64,000 bases of DNA, taken from the NCBI GenBank assembly GCA_016165875.1, contig JABBOT010000004.1, positions 5,525,351-5,589,350 of the forward strand, in the 5' to 3' direction. The notes under the pieces are model-generated. The model had not been told where the DNA came from. It did no database searches and saw nothing but the letters and a program-made list of their open reading frames with translations. The DNA comes from Acanthopleura granulata (Eukaryota > Mollusca > Polyplacophora > Chitonida > Chitonidae). A program made the position numbers and the translations under genes. Below, piece by piece: positions 53,700 to 64,000 of this stretch (within the stretch, counting starts at the first letter, position 1; each line of letters begins with the position of its first letter).

Positions 53700-54420
53700 T
53701 TTGTATCTGGTTATGAAGAATTTCTCATTGCAGGTTAGCAACACTGTTTACAGTTCTGATTAATGGAGTGGTGCTTTTGGATACATGAACGTTGATGAGA
53801 ACACTGGAACCATTGGGTGTTATTTGTAGATTAGTAGCCCTGTTTACTGTCCTAAATAAAGAAGTGGTGTTTTTTGATACATAGATGTTGATGAGACCCA
53901 TTGGGGGTTATTAGCAGGCTAGTAACAACATTTACTGCCCTAATTTAGGGAGTGGTACTTTTGTAGAGTACCATCCAATAGTGAAACTATTGGATGTTAT
54001 TAGTAGGTTAGTAACACTATTTACTGTCCTAAGTAAAGGAGTGGTGATTTTGGATACATAGATACATACATACATACATTATGGATACATCCCTAATTCA
54101 TGGAATGGGACTTTTGGATAGTGTCATCCAACAGTGGAACTAGTAACACTATTTACTGTCCTAAGTAAAGAAGTGGTGATTTTTGATACATAGATACATA
54201 GATACATACATTATGGACACATCCCTAATTTATGGAGTGGGACTTTTGGATAGTATCATCCAACAGTGGAACAAGTAACACTATTTACTGTTCTAAATAA
54301 AGGAGTGGTGATTTTGGATACATAGATGTTGATGAGAGCAATGGAACCATTGGAGGTTATTAGGGGGGTAGTAACAATATTTACGGTGATAACTGAAAAA
54401 AAATGATGCTTTGAGATGTA
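53700..54420 (+). repeat. Tandem array with 88-133 bp units
   Basis: The anchor AGTAACACTATTTACTGTCC recurs near 53736, 53834, 53922, 54010, 54141, 54274 and 54369 (spacings 98, 88, 88, 131, 133, 95). Each unit continues with AGTGGTG-TTTTGGATACATAG and usually GTTGATGAGA and GGAACCATTGGG. The two 131-133 bp units replace the middle part with a GATACATACATA stretch plus TGGATAGT-TCATCCAACAG. No coding is conserved across units. Confidence 0.85.
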
Positions 54421-55015
54421 GCCAAAACATCATTTCACCTTGTTACGATTGCTTGTATTTTAGTAAGCTATATATTGTTGGACAAGGTAATTAGAACATT
54501 TGAATCAGAGGTAGTTTTATTTTTGGTTGGTGAGTCTGTTTACTGTGAAGATGCGGAGTGGCAAGTGAGCGGGCATAGCAGATTTGTACCCACTTGCAAA
54601 ACGTTTTTTCAAGCATATTCTGGTCGGGGGGGGGGGCAGAATTATTCTGTGTATACTGGTAAAATATGTAAAGCCCAAAGATTTGCCAACTGAAGCAATG
54701 TGGATTTTACTTCAAAATTTTATTGGAACGGGTCATAAATTGCATTCATATGTGAAAGGGTTGAGGAATTAGACTAATTTATAAGGAGGGTACAATGATG
54801 GATTCGTGATTTGACGACAGTAATAGTGACAGTGCGATTATGAGAGCGGTTTTTGACAATGTTGCGAAGATAATTATGACAATTGTAAGGCTAACATTAT
54901 CGGAGAGGAAAAATGATAAACAAATGGCTCAACTCTCTGACAGCGATAGGCCTTGCACAAGATCAAACAAGGAAACACGAAGGCTCTAGACTAAGTTCAA
55001 TACATATATTTGAAC
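54421..55015. other. Spacer with poly-G run, nothing else recognised
   Basis: Contains 11 consecutive G bases at 54626-54636. Two overlapping short plus-strand frames (72 and 62 residues) cross the G run and are not recognisable. Confidence 0.45.
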
Positions 55016-55029
55016 AAAACAGGCAAATA

Positions 55030-55264
55030 TTTATTTACTTACTTGATTGGTGTTCTACGCCGTACTCAGGGATATTTCACTTATACGACGGTGGCCAGCA
55101 TTATGGTGGGAGGAAACCGGACAGAGCCCGGCGGAAACCCCGCACCGTCCATAGGTTGCTGGCAGATCTTCCGACGTACGGCTGGAGAGGAAGAATTGGT
55201 GAGAGGCTTTCCGGGTCATTGCGCTTCGCTAACGCACGAACCGACTAAGTCACGGAGGTCCCCC
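55030..55264 (-). mobile_element. SINE, main family (copy 4), B-box segment deleted, with target-site duplication
   Basis: On the minus strand the head reads CCTCCGTGACTTAGTCGGTT (near-intact A box) and runs to CTCTCACCAAT. It then jumps to TCTTCCTCTCC, missing the same roughly 36 bases as copy 3. The body and 3' end are present (TGAGTACGGCGTAGAACACC). Flanks AAAACAGGCAAATA (55016-55029) and AAAACAGACAAATA (55265-55278) form a 14-bp duplication with one mismatch. Confidence 0.9.
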
Positions 55265-55278
55265 AAAACAGACAAATA

Positions 55279-57637
55279 GTACAACTGACAATAATATACA
55301 AAAACATTACAGGTAATTACAAAAATATATCTATAGATTCTTACTGGTGAAACCGTCCAAATCCGGATGGAACATTACGGACATCAAAGGCAAGTCGGTC
55401 CACGAAAATATAGAATCCACAGTTCTTTGAAATTCTCGCATCGAAGGATGACAGTCGTGTAAGTGACAAACAGCAAAGGGCACGGTACCCTGACTATGGT
55501 ATATATCCAACTCCCCGGCAGAGTGCAAGTTTCCTGGGTTGACAATAGCTTTCGTGATGCCGAGCTGGAGGTGTATGATTCACTCCTCGGAAATATACAC
55601 AAAGCCACTTTCAGAATAAACTGAGATCAAAGGTACGTAATCGCACAAAGAGACAATGAGCAATACAGGCTCCAAAATAACATGTCAAACAAAATAGGAA
55701 GTTTCGAAACACAAGTTCACAAATCGCTACATACAGAAAAATGGATTACAAAATGACGAATGTCGAATGACACGAAATGCGATATCTCCAAATCCCACAA
55801 AATCCTTCTAAGGGGACGAGTGTAAATATGACTGCTCTCACGAGAACTTGAGTAAAAGACTGCTCTCAAGTGGACATAAGTAAAATGAGCTAAACAACTC
55901 ATATAGACTAACGTAAAGAACGTTTCATGCACAATGTCACGAAACTGATAAACACAGAAGCCTTGAGAACAAGGCAGGCTGGGCTATCACTTACACAGAG
56001 GAAAATGTAGGTGAAACACTGTTCCGGTTAGGGCAAAAACAAAGAAAAAAAGATATAATACAATATCTTAAGGCGGGGTTCGTAACACAATGATATTGTG
56101 AACAATGTTGAACAGGGCAGCGCTTTAGAACTGTTTGCAAGGACAATGCTGATAGCTTAAAGGTAAATTCTAGTGTGCCACGGGAAAAAATGAAAGGCGA
56201 CCAACGTACATTGAATATGTGTTGATTCTCAACACTTGTTAGCTCATGTACCATACGAAGACAAATGTACTCGTCAATCCTTTTGAGGCTGTCAGAATAC
56301 ATACCTAGGAATACCATGCCTCACAGTTATTAAATTTTGTCATTTGTTTCACTGTTTTACGAGAACAGGTCTCTATTACACTTATGTCATATGCTACAAA
56401 GGCATACCATAAATCAAGTTACGTGTGATATGGTGAAACCAATAGCAATTACCATGAGAGCATCCCTTGGGTACTGTTATATATTCTACTTCGTAAAATA
56501 AAAAGACATATTCTCATACGAATTTGCTGATAGGCGCAAATGATTATTTCAACAATTTTTTAAAGTAGGTAACGTTGTTACATCACTAGCTATCAAGGTG
56601 ACATCTGCCAGGATATATCCCTGTACATATAGAACAATTCTATCAATCCTTAAAAGCCGAGAAGATGGAATTCAAAACTGTGAAAATGGCATAGACAGAC
56701 AATTCACTACGGGTAGCTAGAGTGTAGAGTGTTGGACTTGGCTCATCACTTTTCTTGAAAGCATTATATGATACTTATGTTGCGACGTGATAAAACTTGT
56801 TAGTCGGGTGTCTTATGGTAAATATTAACAGAAATCAGACAGTGTTAAACTGGAGCATTTTGGTCCAACGGATCAGTCCTACACTTATACAGAACTGAGA
56901 GCGACTACCTATAACCCAATGATTACCTTCTTGGCTGCAATAATTTGCTCGGGTGAGTTGGGAAGAAAACTGCCTCAGGACAGCCCTTGCGTGACAATGA
57001 TAAGATTCCGTGCACAATTTTTCCGTACCCGGCAGTGAAGCCTGATTTGTTAAGAAATGTCTTCACAATAGGAGCAGAAAAGAATCAGTTCGAAATTCCA
57101 CTGATGTCTACAACAATATGGCTAACGCTGACGCTGGATATCTGACGTTTTAGTTTCTGGTTTCCCTTATTAAATTTTCACGCCCGGATGCATTTAATTC
57201 TGGAACCTCTTGACGATGGTACAAGGTAGCTTCTAAGTTATGTGACAACACTATAGATGGCTGGCAGGGCCAAAATTGAGCCACCCACTGAGTGGGTTGG
57301 TTGTTAACAGTCAGATGCTGTTTATTCAGTTAAAGTTGTTGAAGTTTTTAATGCTTTTCAAACATCTCCGGTAAACGTCTTTGTGAATTAACTCAAATTT
57401 AGTGCCTTCCTTTATGTTCACTTTACCATTCTGTTTCGGACACAAAATTTGACCGTCTTTGCTGAACCAAATTGACACAAGGCATAAAAGAGAGTTTGAA
57501 TTTAATAAATGTAAATTATTATTTCCTGATTCAATGAATAGTAGAATGAGTCGTAGCGGCAAGGTTATACTACATGCCTTTTAAACGACATGCTGCGGTT
57601 TCAGTGTTGGCGTATTCGTCTTTAAGGACAGGCGGAG
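55279..57637. other. Non-coding stretch, nothing recognised
   Basis: AT-rich, with frames up to 108 residues (55991-56317 minus) that match no family known to me. No repeat could be delimited. Confidence 0.45.
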
Positions 57638-58535
57638 GTGGCCTGTGGTTTTAATGAGGGAAGTGATACCATTGTTCTTGACGGTGTTACAGTGATGGTG
57701 TGTGATGCTGATCAGAGACGTAGTACTATTGTTCTTGATGGTGCCACAGTTGTGGTCTGTGCTGTTAATGATGGAGGTGATACTATTGGTCTTGATGGTG
57801 TCACAATGGTGGCCTGTGGAGCTGATGAGGGAAGTGACACTATTCTTCTTGATGGTGTCACATCGGCGATCTGTGGTGTTAATGAGAGAAGTGATAGTAC
57901 TTTTCTTGATGGTGTCAGAGAGGTGGTCTGTAGTGTTAATGAGGGAAGTGATACTATTTTTCTTGATGGTCTCACAGTGGTGATCTGTGATGTTAATGAG
58001 GGACGTGATGCTATTGCTCTTTATATCTAATATTAATGGTTTTCCGCATTGATCATGATCCAAGTGACACTAGTTTTCTCGATGGTGTCAATGTGGTGGT
58101 CTGTAGTGTTAATGAGGGAAGTGACACTATTGTTTTTAATGGCGTCACAGTGGTGGTCTGTGATGTTATATCATGTCTGTGATATTATTGCTCTTTACAT
58201 GTCACAATGGTTTCCCGTGGTGATCATGATGGAAGTAGCACTGTTTTTCTTGACGGTGTCACGGTGGTGGTATGAGGTGTTGATGAGGGACGTGATACTA
58301 TTGTTCTTGATGGTGTCACTGTGGTGGTCCTTAGTAATAATGGTGGAAATGATACTATTTTTCTTGACGGCGTTACGGTGGTGGTCTGTGGCGTTGATGA
58401 AGGGAGTTATATTATTGCTGTTGATGATGGTCTGTGATATGCATGAGGGACGTGATATTATTGTTCTTGATGGTGTCACGGTCGTGCTCTGTGGTGTTAA
58501 TGAGGGAAGTGATACTGTTGTTTTTGAGGACAAGA
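57638..58535 (+). repeat. 54-bp minisatellite, open in several reading frames
   Basis: About 15 degenerate copies of a 54-57 base unit built on GTTAATGAGGGAAGTGATAC, TATTGTTCTTGATGGTGTCA and CAGTGGTGGTCTGTG. Because 54 is 18 codons, any frame free of stops in one unit tends to stay open. Frames exist on plus at 57638-58030 (130 residues, 18-residue repeats like VNEGSDTIxLDGVT) and 58049-58624 (191 residues), and on minus at 57581-58063 (160 residues) and 58195-58533. Several equally good frames on both strands argue against a real protein. The repeat identity is sure; the non-coding call is inferred. Confidence 0.88.
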
Positions 58536-58860
58536 CATCGGCACTATTGACTATGATAATGGGATGTAAAGTAATTCTATTGTTCTGGAGGACAATAGCC
58601 CATCAACGCCATTGGGTGTGGTAATGACATCAGTAAAGCTGGTGTACTTCAAAGACTCAACACCAGCACTATTGGCTGTGGTAATGGGACATGTAATACC
58701 ATTGTTCTTGAACACTGAACATCGGCACTTTTGACTGTGGTTATGGGATAAGCAATGCTATTGTTTTTGATAACTACTCATTGCAGTATTGGCCCTGGAA
58801 ATGGGACAAATAAAACTCTTGTTCTTTTGCAGTGGACATTGGTGTGATTGGAGGTCGTAT
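58536..58860 (+). repeat. 56-65 bp tandem array, diverged extension of the 54-bp array
   Basis: Five or so units begin with CATCGGCACTATTG or a variant, continue GTGGTAATGGGACATGTAAT and CCATTGTTCTTGA. The middle block aligns with GTTAATGAGGGAAGTGATAC, TATTGTTCTTGA of the preceding array, so both appear to derive from one ancestor with a longer unit here. Confidence 0.7.
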
Positions 58861-59631
58861 TTAATGAACTGTTATAAATATTGATCGTGTTACCATTAGT
58901 GGTTATCGCAATGGCAAGCTAGGTGGTATACACTGCTCCAATGCGTTAGGAGCAGTGCCAAGCTTGAATAGCATTCAAAACTCTGTGATGAAGACATTGC
59001 GAACCATTGTGGGTATAGTGGAAACAGTTTTCTGTTTGTTGTCATTTATGCTCATGACTGTTTGGTGAAGGTACGGTAATGCGTACATGTATTACAGGCT
59101 ATGGAAATGTGCTCCAGGTAATGGCCAGAGCGTTCATACCAAAAATCTTATGTCCAGGTAAAGAGACTTTACCATCACTTAAATCAATAACTTAAAGAAA
59201 CTGCAGGTATAAGTATTTTATATCAATCAAAATAGACACGGCAAAAGTTAAGTGTTATTCTCAGACCAAGCCCAGGTTGTTACACCTAAATTTTAGTGGA
59301 ATTTTCCCAGGTAACACATTCCTTTTACCCAGTGCTATTATATAGAAGCCTTCAGCTTGATGTAATTTGATTAGAGATGTTACACAAATTAGCTCGGAAA
59401 TTTATTGATTAAATTTATTTATTTATTAAAAGGCAAACAAGTTACGGGATTTTTTCTCTCAATCAACGTCTTAACGCAAAGGACAATCAAAATTAACACT
59501 ATCGTCAGGTAGCCCAACCTCTGCAGGAAATGCAAGATCATTCGTGTATGTCCGCGCTTCGTACTTGTCACTACGAGTATTATATGTAATGAATATCACC
59601 TAGGGTCTGTGGATGTCAAAGGTGTTATTGG
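58861..59631. other. Non-coding stretch, nothing recognised
   Basis: AT-rich; a run of ATTTATTT near 59405-59435 looks like an orphan A/T-rich tail. Confidence 0.45.
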
Positions 59632-59642
59632 AACTATCCTGT

Positions 59643-59788
59643 TTATTTGTTTGATTGTTTATTTATTTATTGATTTGATTGGTATTTTACGCCGTACTCA
59701 TTTCACTTACACGACGGCAGCTGTCATTCTCGTGGGAGTATACCTGGCAGAGCCGGAGGAAACCCATGACAATCCGCAGGTAGCAGGC
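59643..59788 (-). mobile_element. SINE, main family (copy 5), strongly 5'-truncated, with target-site duplication
   Basis: Only the 3' half is left. The minus strand begins CTGCTACCTGCGGATTGTC and runs through TCCTCCGGCTCTGCCAGG to GAGTACGGCGTAAAATACC and an (AAATA)n tail; the piece between the 3' end and body is shortened. Flanks AACTATCCTGT (59632-59642) and AACTTTCCTGT (59789-59799) form an 11-bp duplication with one mismatch, again placing truncation at the time of insertion. Confidence 0.85.
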
Positions 59789-59799
59789 AACTTTCCTGT

Positions 59800-62700
59800 A
59801 GAAAAATCGAAAATATCATATCCCCAACCTGTAACTGGATACCTCATCGGATCAAGGGTTTGCAGTCCAAGTCGTACCTTTTGAATTTTTTCGCCTCCTA
59901 CGCACGGAAAATGCGCCTCTCCGCTTGATCAGGTGTAAGCAGTCTTACAACCAACTGGACGTTTATTTATAGTTCTTCGAGGTTTTCCTAAGTTTTCGTT
60001 CTGTTATTAATCGAATGGTGAATTAACCATTCTTTTTAGTTCGTTTAATTTTTTAACTATCATTTTGGTATTCGTTGGCGATTGTCTCTGACCACAAAAT
60101 TGACCTTCCAACAGGTAGTGTCCAAAAATAGGACCCGGAAAATAATCGGATACACGTTTGAGTCGCAACGATTTTTATTTCAGCGCTGAGAGACGATCGA
60201 AGGCATGTATAGGGGTAGGCTATATCTGGATCGTCTAGTGCTATTAATAGAGCACTAGCCAAGTTTAAGCAGTTCCACAATGTCAACGGCACATGTCGGC
60301 TTTCTACGATTTATCTCCCAGCCTGTTTGGTTCAAGTCTTTCTGATTTCCTTCAATCGTCTCTCAGTTTTGGTTTTTGTCAAGCCGCCATTTCTGGATAA
60401 CGCTCGTCTTTAAAGTATTGATTCAGTTAGACAAAACAACAAGGGCTTATATTTATCACCGCATTGGGACAAATTGGTCAAGAGCCGATCACACCGATTA
60501 TCGCCCGAAGCGGGTAGAGTATATTGTAACCCAGCTACATGCTGCTATTTGGATGTACACAGTTATTTCCATACAGACCTTTGATCACTTGGAGAATAGG
60601 ATACGAGAAATGTTCATCAAGAGATAAAAGTACTACTTATATGCTTATCTTTGTTAATGAGTGCAATAATTTATGCCATTGACAGTTAAGCTTAACGTGT
60701 ATTGTCCATCAACCATTGCATTTAGCGTTCAATTTCAGCATAGTTTTGCTGTGTACAACGGTTCCAATGCCCCTGGACTAAACACACACGGTTGACCTTC
60801 ATTCCATTGTGTATGGTATTCACCTTATTATATTGGTATTAAAATCTTATGCATATAGTGAATTGGTTTAGCAACGTATCTTCTCTTTAATGTCTTAATG
60901 CAGTTTGTGTGCTCCATTTGTATGGACTAAATTTCATCGATATATGTGTCGACCATATTCTTTCTGTACTTTCGTTATCTGATGTTGATAACTGATGTTG
61001 ATATGATACGAAGAAAAGCAGAATACCATGATGCCAGCCTGTGGATAATACACTTCCTATGGATCGTGTTTTTCGTTAAACAGAGCTATATTCTCCTATT
61101 ATTTGAGGCCCACGAAGAGATGAAGGCTATAATGAGACAAGAGGCAACGTTCACTTAACTAAAAACGCACGTGCTGGTATGGTCAATCTATTTGACACAA
61201 GCCTCAAAGATATTCACACGGGGTTTCATCATCAAATCTCAACCTTAGTATTACCTAAGGTTAATGCCTCACAGCATGAATCGGCATAATGTAGATACAA
61301 TGTTAAAATACTACCTGTTGAACAGTTATTACAATGATTAAGAGCCAATTATTAATGCTAAACTAGTGGTGTTTTGCTTTCTTCGCAGGCATCTTGTGGT
61401 TTTCGTCCTAATCATAGACTCATCCTGACAGCAAAACTCTCTGGTAATAACAATATTTACGTAGTTACGCACATGTGGATTATCATGTCTACTTCGGGAA
61501 CAGGTATGCCTCATGTCGTGCCTCGAACTTATGCCCACATTTCAGTACCACAACGCCACTCATAATTTATTTACAAGCCATTAGTGACTCATGTAATGTT
61601 TCTGGGTTAACAAATTTCTATCTCAGGAGTAACACATGTATAAAACGTCAGTAACTCTGTCAACCCAGGCCTCTTCGATATCTGTCCTGCCCAGTATTAC
61701 TAAAAACATGAAATACATAATTAGTAGTACGGATATATAATTTTATGTTTAATTAATTAATTGAAATTAATCCTTCACACCGACAAGGATATATGATATG
61801 TATTAAAATTCAGCTAAAACCCAGTCTATAAATCATTCAGTTGCAAGGAAACATGCAAAATTGTGGGTTGAAAATTACGTAATTTTTAGTAAGCGAGGGA
61901 ATAAGGAAGCAGAAAGTCAGAAAGGAAAGGTTTTGAATACATTATTGGTGAGACTTCCGTGCGGATTATATAACAAATGTACAAATTCAACAGGTAATTG
62001 GACAAAAGATAACACTGTCCACATTTAAAGGTGACAACGGCATGAATAACTCATATTTACTCATATCCTAAGTTTCTGCTTTCATTTGCCTATCAAAAGC
62101 TTAGCTCAGTATACGACTGTAATCAACACTGATTGAGTTACAGTAGTGAAATGTTAAAGATATGCACGTACATTTGACACACTTGTTGCACTACAAACAC
62201 TTCACTTGAAGTCACATCTCCCAACATATTCCCTGGCCTATGTTATTTAAAATTAGTAAAAAAAATCGCCGTCCACAATAACACAATGGTATATGAAACT
62301 GAATAAACAAATACAACACGTGGCTTATTCCATGCTTTATTAACTGGAAATCAGTGTTAAGGTTGTCAGATCTGTGTATATACAGTCAGCTCTTAATCAG
62401 CATCCTGCAGTGAATGTTGCTTCCCCATGTGACGTTACTTGCTTTCCATTTGTGCAGAATGAAGTCCTGTTAGTCAAAATCAGAATGAATTCATATTCAG
62501 GAGCATCTTACTTCATGTTTCGTGTGTGGTGCCTCGATCAGTTTTCTACAAGAGCTACATGTATGTTATATAATTACTTTCAAGATCAGTTACAAGTTAG
62601 CAGACATTACACGACTGCTTCCACATCGACAGGTAAAGTTAGAAACATTATCAACACAACGTGCACAAAGGAAGACATCTCATGAAACAACTGAAACTTT

Positions 62701-63661
62701 TAACATTGTCCATGAATGGTTTAACCCTGCACAAAGTGAGACCCATCACTCATCTGAATTACACCAGTCGTGTACTATGTAAACAGTACACATTTAATAG
62801 ACCACTCAAAAATGTTAGTTATGATGAGTAAAAAGATCATTAAAAACTGTATCTGAATTTTGTAGAATTCTTGCCAAATTAAAATCGCTGGTAAACCAAA
62901 TTATCAATATATCAGTATCTATAACTTCATTTTTATGTGGTCTTTCCCGTTAAACTATTTACAAAACTGGTTTTCTCTCGTGGATTTGATCCAAATGTGA
63001 GAACATTTAAACAAAGGTGAGTAACTTACATGGTTTGGGTTTCTCCTTGATAAATGTGGATCACCGTAAGATGGATTGTGTCTGGGTAGAGCCAAGCTGT
63101 CAGCAGGTTGCTTGATTTGTCATACTGTAATGTTACCGACTTTATTTGACCAATGGATATCGGAGTTATGACCATATGCGACATTTCCTTCCCGGATGAG
63201 AGGACTTCATCGTTTCTGTCAACATGAATGAATCTTGAAATGCTGACTGATGACTAGTTTACCAAAACTTTTTTGACAAGAACACTTGTGGGTTTATATA
63301 TTAAAAAATCGATCTTTACTGAATGACTAAAAGCCAACACATTGTAATTTTAAACTGCTATATGATCACTCTTGAGTGTACAAGCATTAAAAGGAAAATT
63401 CTGCGCCAAACACATGTTTGAGCCTGTCAACAATTACATTTAAGACTCTTATATGACAAAAAGTTCGCTTACTTGCTCATTGTTAAGCGATGCGTATCAC
63501 CAGTCGTCCCGTGAAGCGTTACTGTCATTTTACCATCGAAATTTTCCGAAAAAATTAACTTCACGTCATAATGATAACCTGTAAAGTTTAAAGTTAAATC
63601 AATGGTTCAGTGATTAAAATCCTGCGATGGTTCACTGAATACAAAATTGTGTGAGGTTGTA
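59800..63661. other. Non-coding stretch, no recognised gene
   Basis: Plus-strand frames at 60376-60627 (83 residues), 60946-61158 (70 residues, with a hydrophobic stretch) and 62374-62782 (two overlapping frames) end in ordinary stops. They match no family I know and show no convincing splice framing. Confidence 0.4.
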
Positions 63662-63673
63662 TGATACTATAAA

Positions 63674-63939
63674 TTTATTTATTTTTGTGATTGCTGTTTT
63701 ACACCGCACTCAAGAATATTTCACTTATACGACGGCGGCCAGCATTATGGTGGGAGGAAACCGGGCAGAGCCCGGCGGAAACCCACGACCATCCGCAGGT
63801 GGCTGGCAGACCTTCCCACGTACGGCCGGAGAGGGAGCCAGCATGGGCTGGACTGAACTCACAGCGACCGCATTGGTGGGAGGCTTTCCGGGTCATTGTG
63901 CTGCGATAGCAGGCTAACCGACTGAGCCAAGGAGGCCCT
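63674..63939 (-). mobile_element. SINE, main family (copy 6), nearly full length, perfect target-site duplication
   Basis: The most complete copy (266 bp). On the minus strand: head GGGCCTCCTTGGCTCAGTCG then GTTAGCC (perfect A box), B-box region GTGAGTTCAGTCC (one base short), body CGTACGTGGGAAGGTCTGCC, CTGCGGATGGTCGTGGGTTT and CCTCCCACCATAATGCTGGC, and the 3' end TTGAGTGCGGTGTAAAACAG with an A/T tail. Flanks TGATACTATAAA at 63662-63673 and 63940-63951 are an exact 12-bp duplication. It transcribes away from the window end, towards the left. Confidence 0.93.
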
Positions 63940-64000
63940 TGATACTATAAAATAATGCAAACATTATCTCAACCACTTATACCAATTTACTCATCCATAA

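Noticed and set aside
54913..55279. 111- and 89-residue plus-strand frames
   Set aside because: They fall within SINE copy 4 read antisense; similar peptides appear at the other SINE copies (38532-38757, 63651-63917).
57581..58063. 160-residue minus-strand repeat protein
   Set aside because: It is another reading of the same minisatellite; the 18-residue periodicity follows from the 54-bp unit.
58049..58624. 191-residue frame, the longest in the window
   Set aside because: It lies in the 54-bp minisatellite. Similar frames are open on the other strand and in other phases, and it runs across the change of unit length, so no single frame is favoured.
1..64000. Known conserved animal microRNAs, transposases and reverse transcriptases
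   Set aside because: I looked by eye for several conserved microRNA seeds and for common enzyme motifs in the open frames and found none; this is not a substitute for a search.

Overview
The window is eukaryotic, AT-rich and almost entirely non-coding. Its interspersed repeats are tRNA-headed SINEs with a 3' core of the kind I associate with molluscs and other lophotrochozoans, so a marine mollusc or close relative is the best guess. No bacterial, phage or organellar features, operons or CRISPR arrays are visible.

One real gene fragment is recognisable. On the minus strand at 406-587 lies the first coding exon of an RGS17/RGS19/RGS20-type (RZ subfamily) regulator of G-protein signalling. It is identified by its cysteine string (CCFCWCCCC) and framed by a splice acceptor touching the ATG and a donor after the string. 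The rest of the gene, including the RGS domain, would lie to the left of the window. Because the acceptor abuts the ATG, at least one 5' untranslated exon should lie to the right, so part of this window is probably the 5' intron of that gene. I could not find that exon or a promoter.

Layout: 1-405 RGS intron; 406-587 RGS exon; 588-5259 apparently non-coding; 5260-6078 a tRNA-like head, a 20-bp palindrome and a fold-back element made of two head-to-head tRNA-like arms; 7639-7826 SINE; 11061-11291 SINE; 13807-14535 a 355-bp tandem duplication with a decayed third copy near 14935-15122; 15.1-32.6 kb no recognisable genes; 32600-32760 SINE; about 33.9-34.7 kb an old tandem array; 38560-38765 and 39482-39712 SINEs; 41.03-42.87 kb a 28-bp minisatellite; 48188-48226 an (AT)n microsatellite; 51701-52535 two unrelated-headed SINEs; 53.7-54.4 kb a 90-130 bp tandem array; 55030-55264 SINE; 57.64-58.86 kb a 54-60 bp minisatellite open in several reading frames; 59643-59788 and 63674-63939 SINEs.

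No set of genes works together here. The content of interest is the RGS exon, a varied SINE population that shares a 3' end but differs in its heads, the fold-back tRNA-like element, and an unusual number of long-unit tandem arrays. Almost all other open frames are short, without family resemblance, and look like chance or repeat-derived frames.
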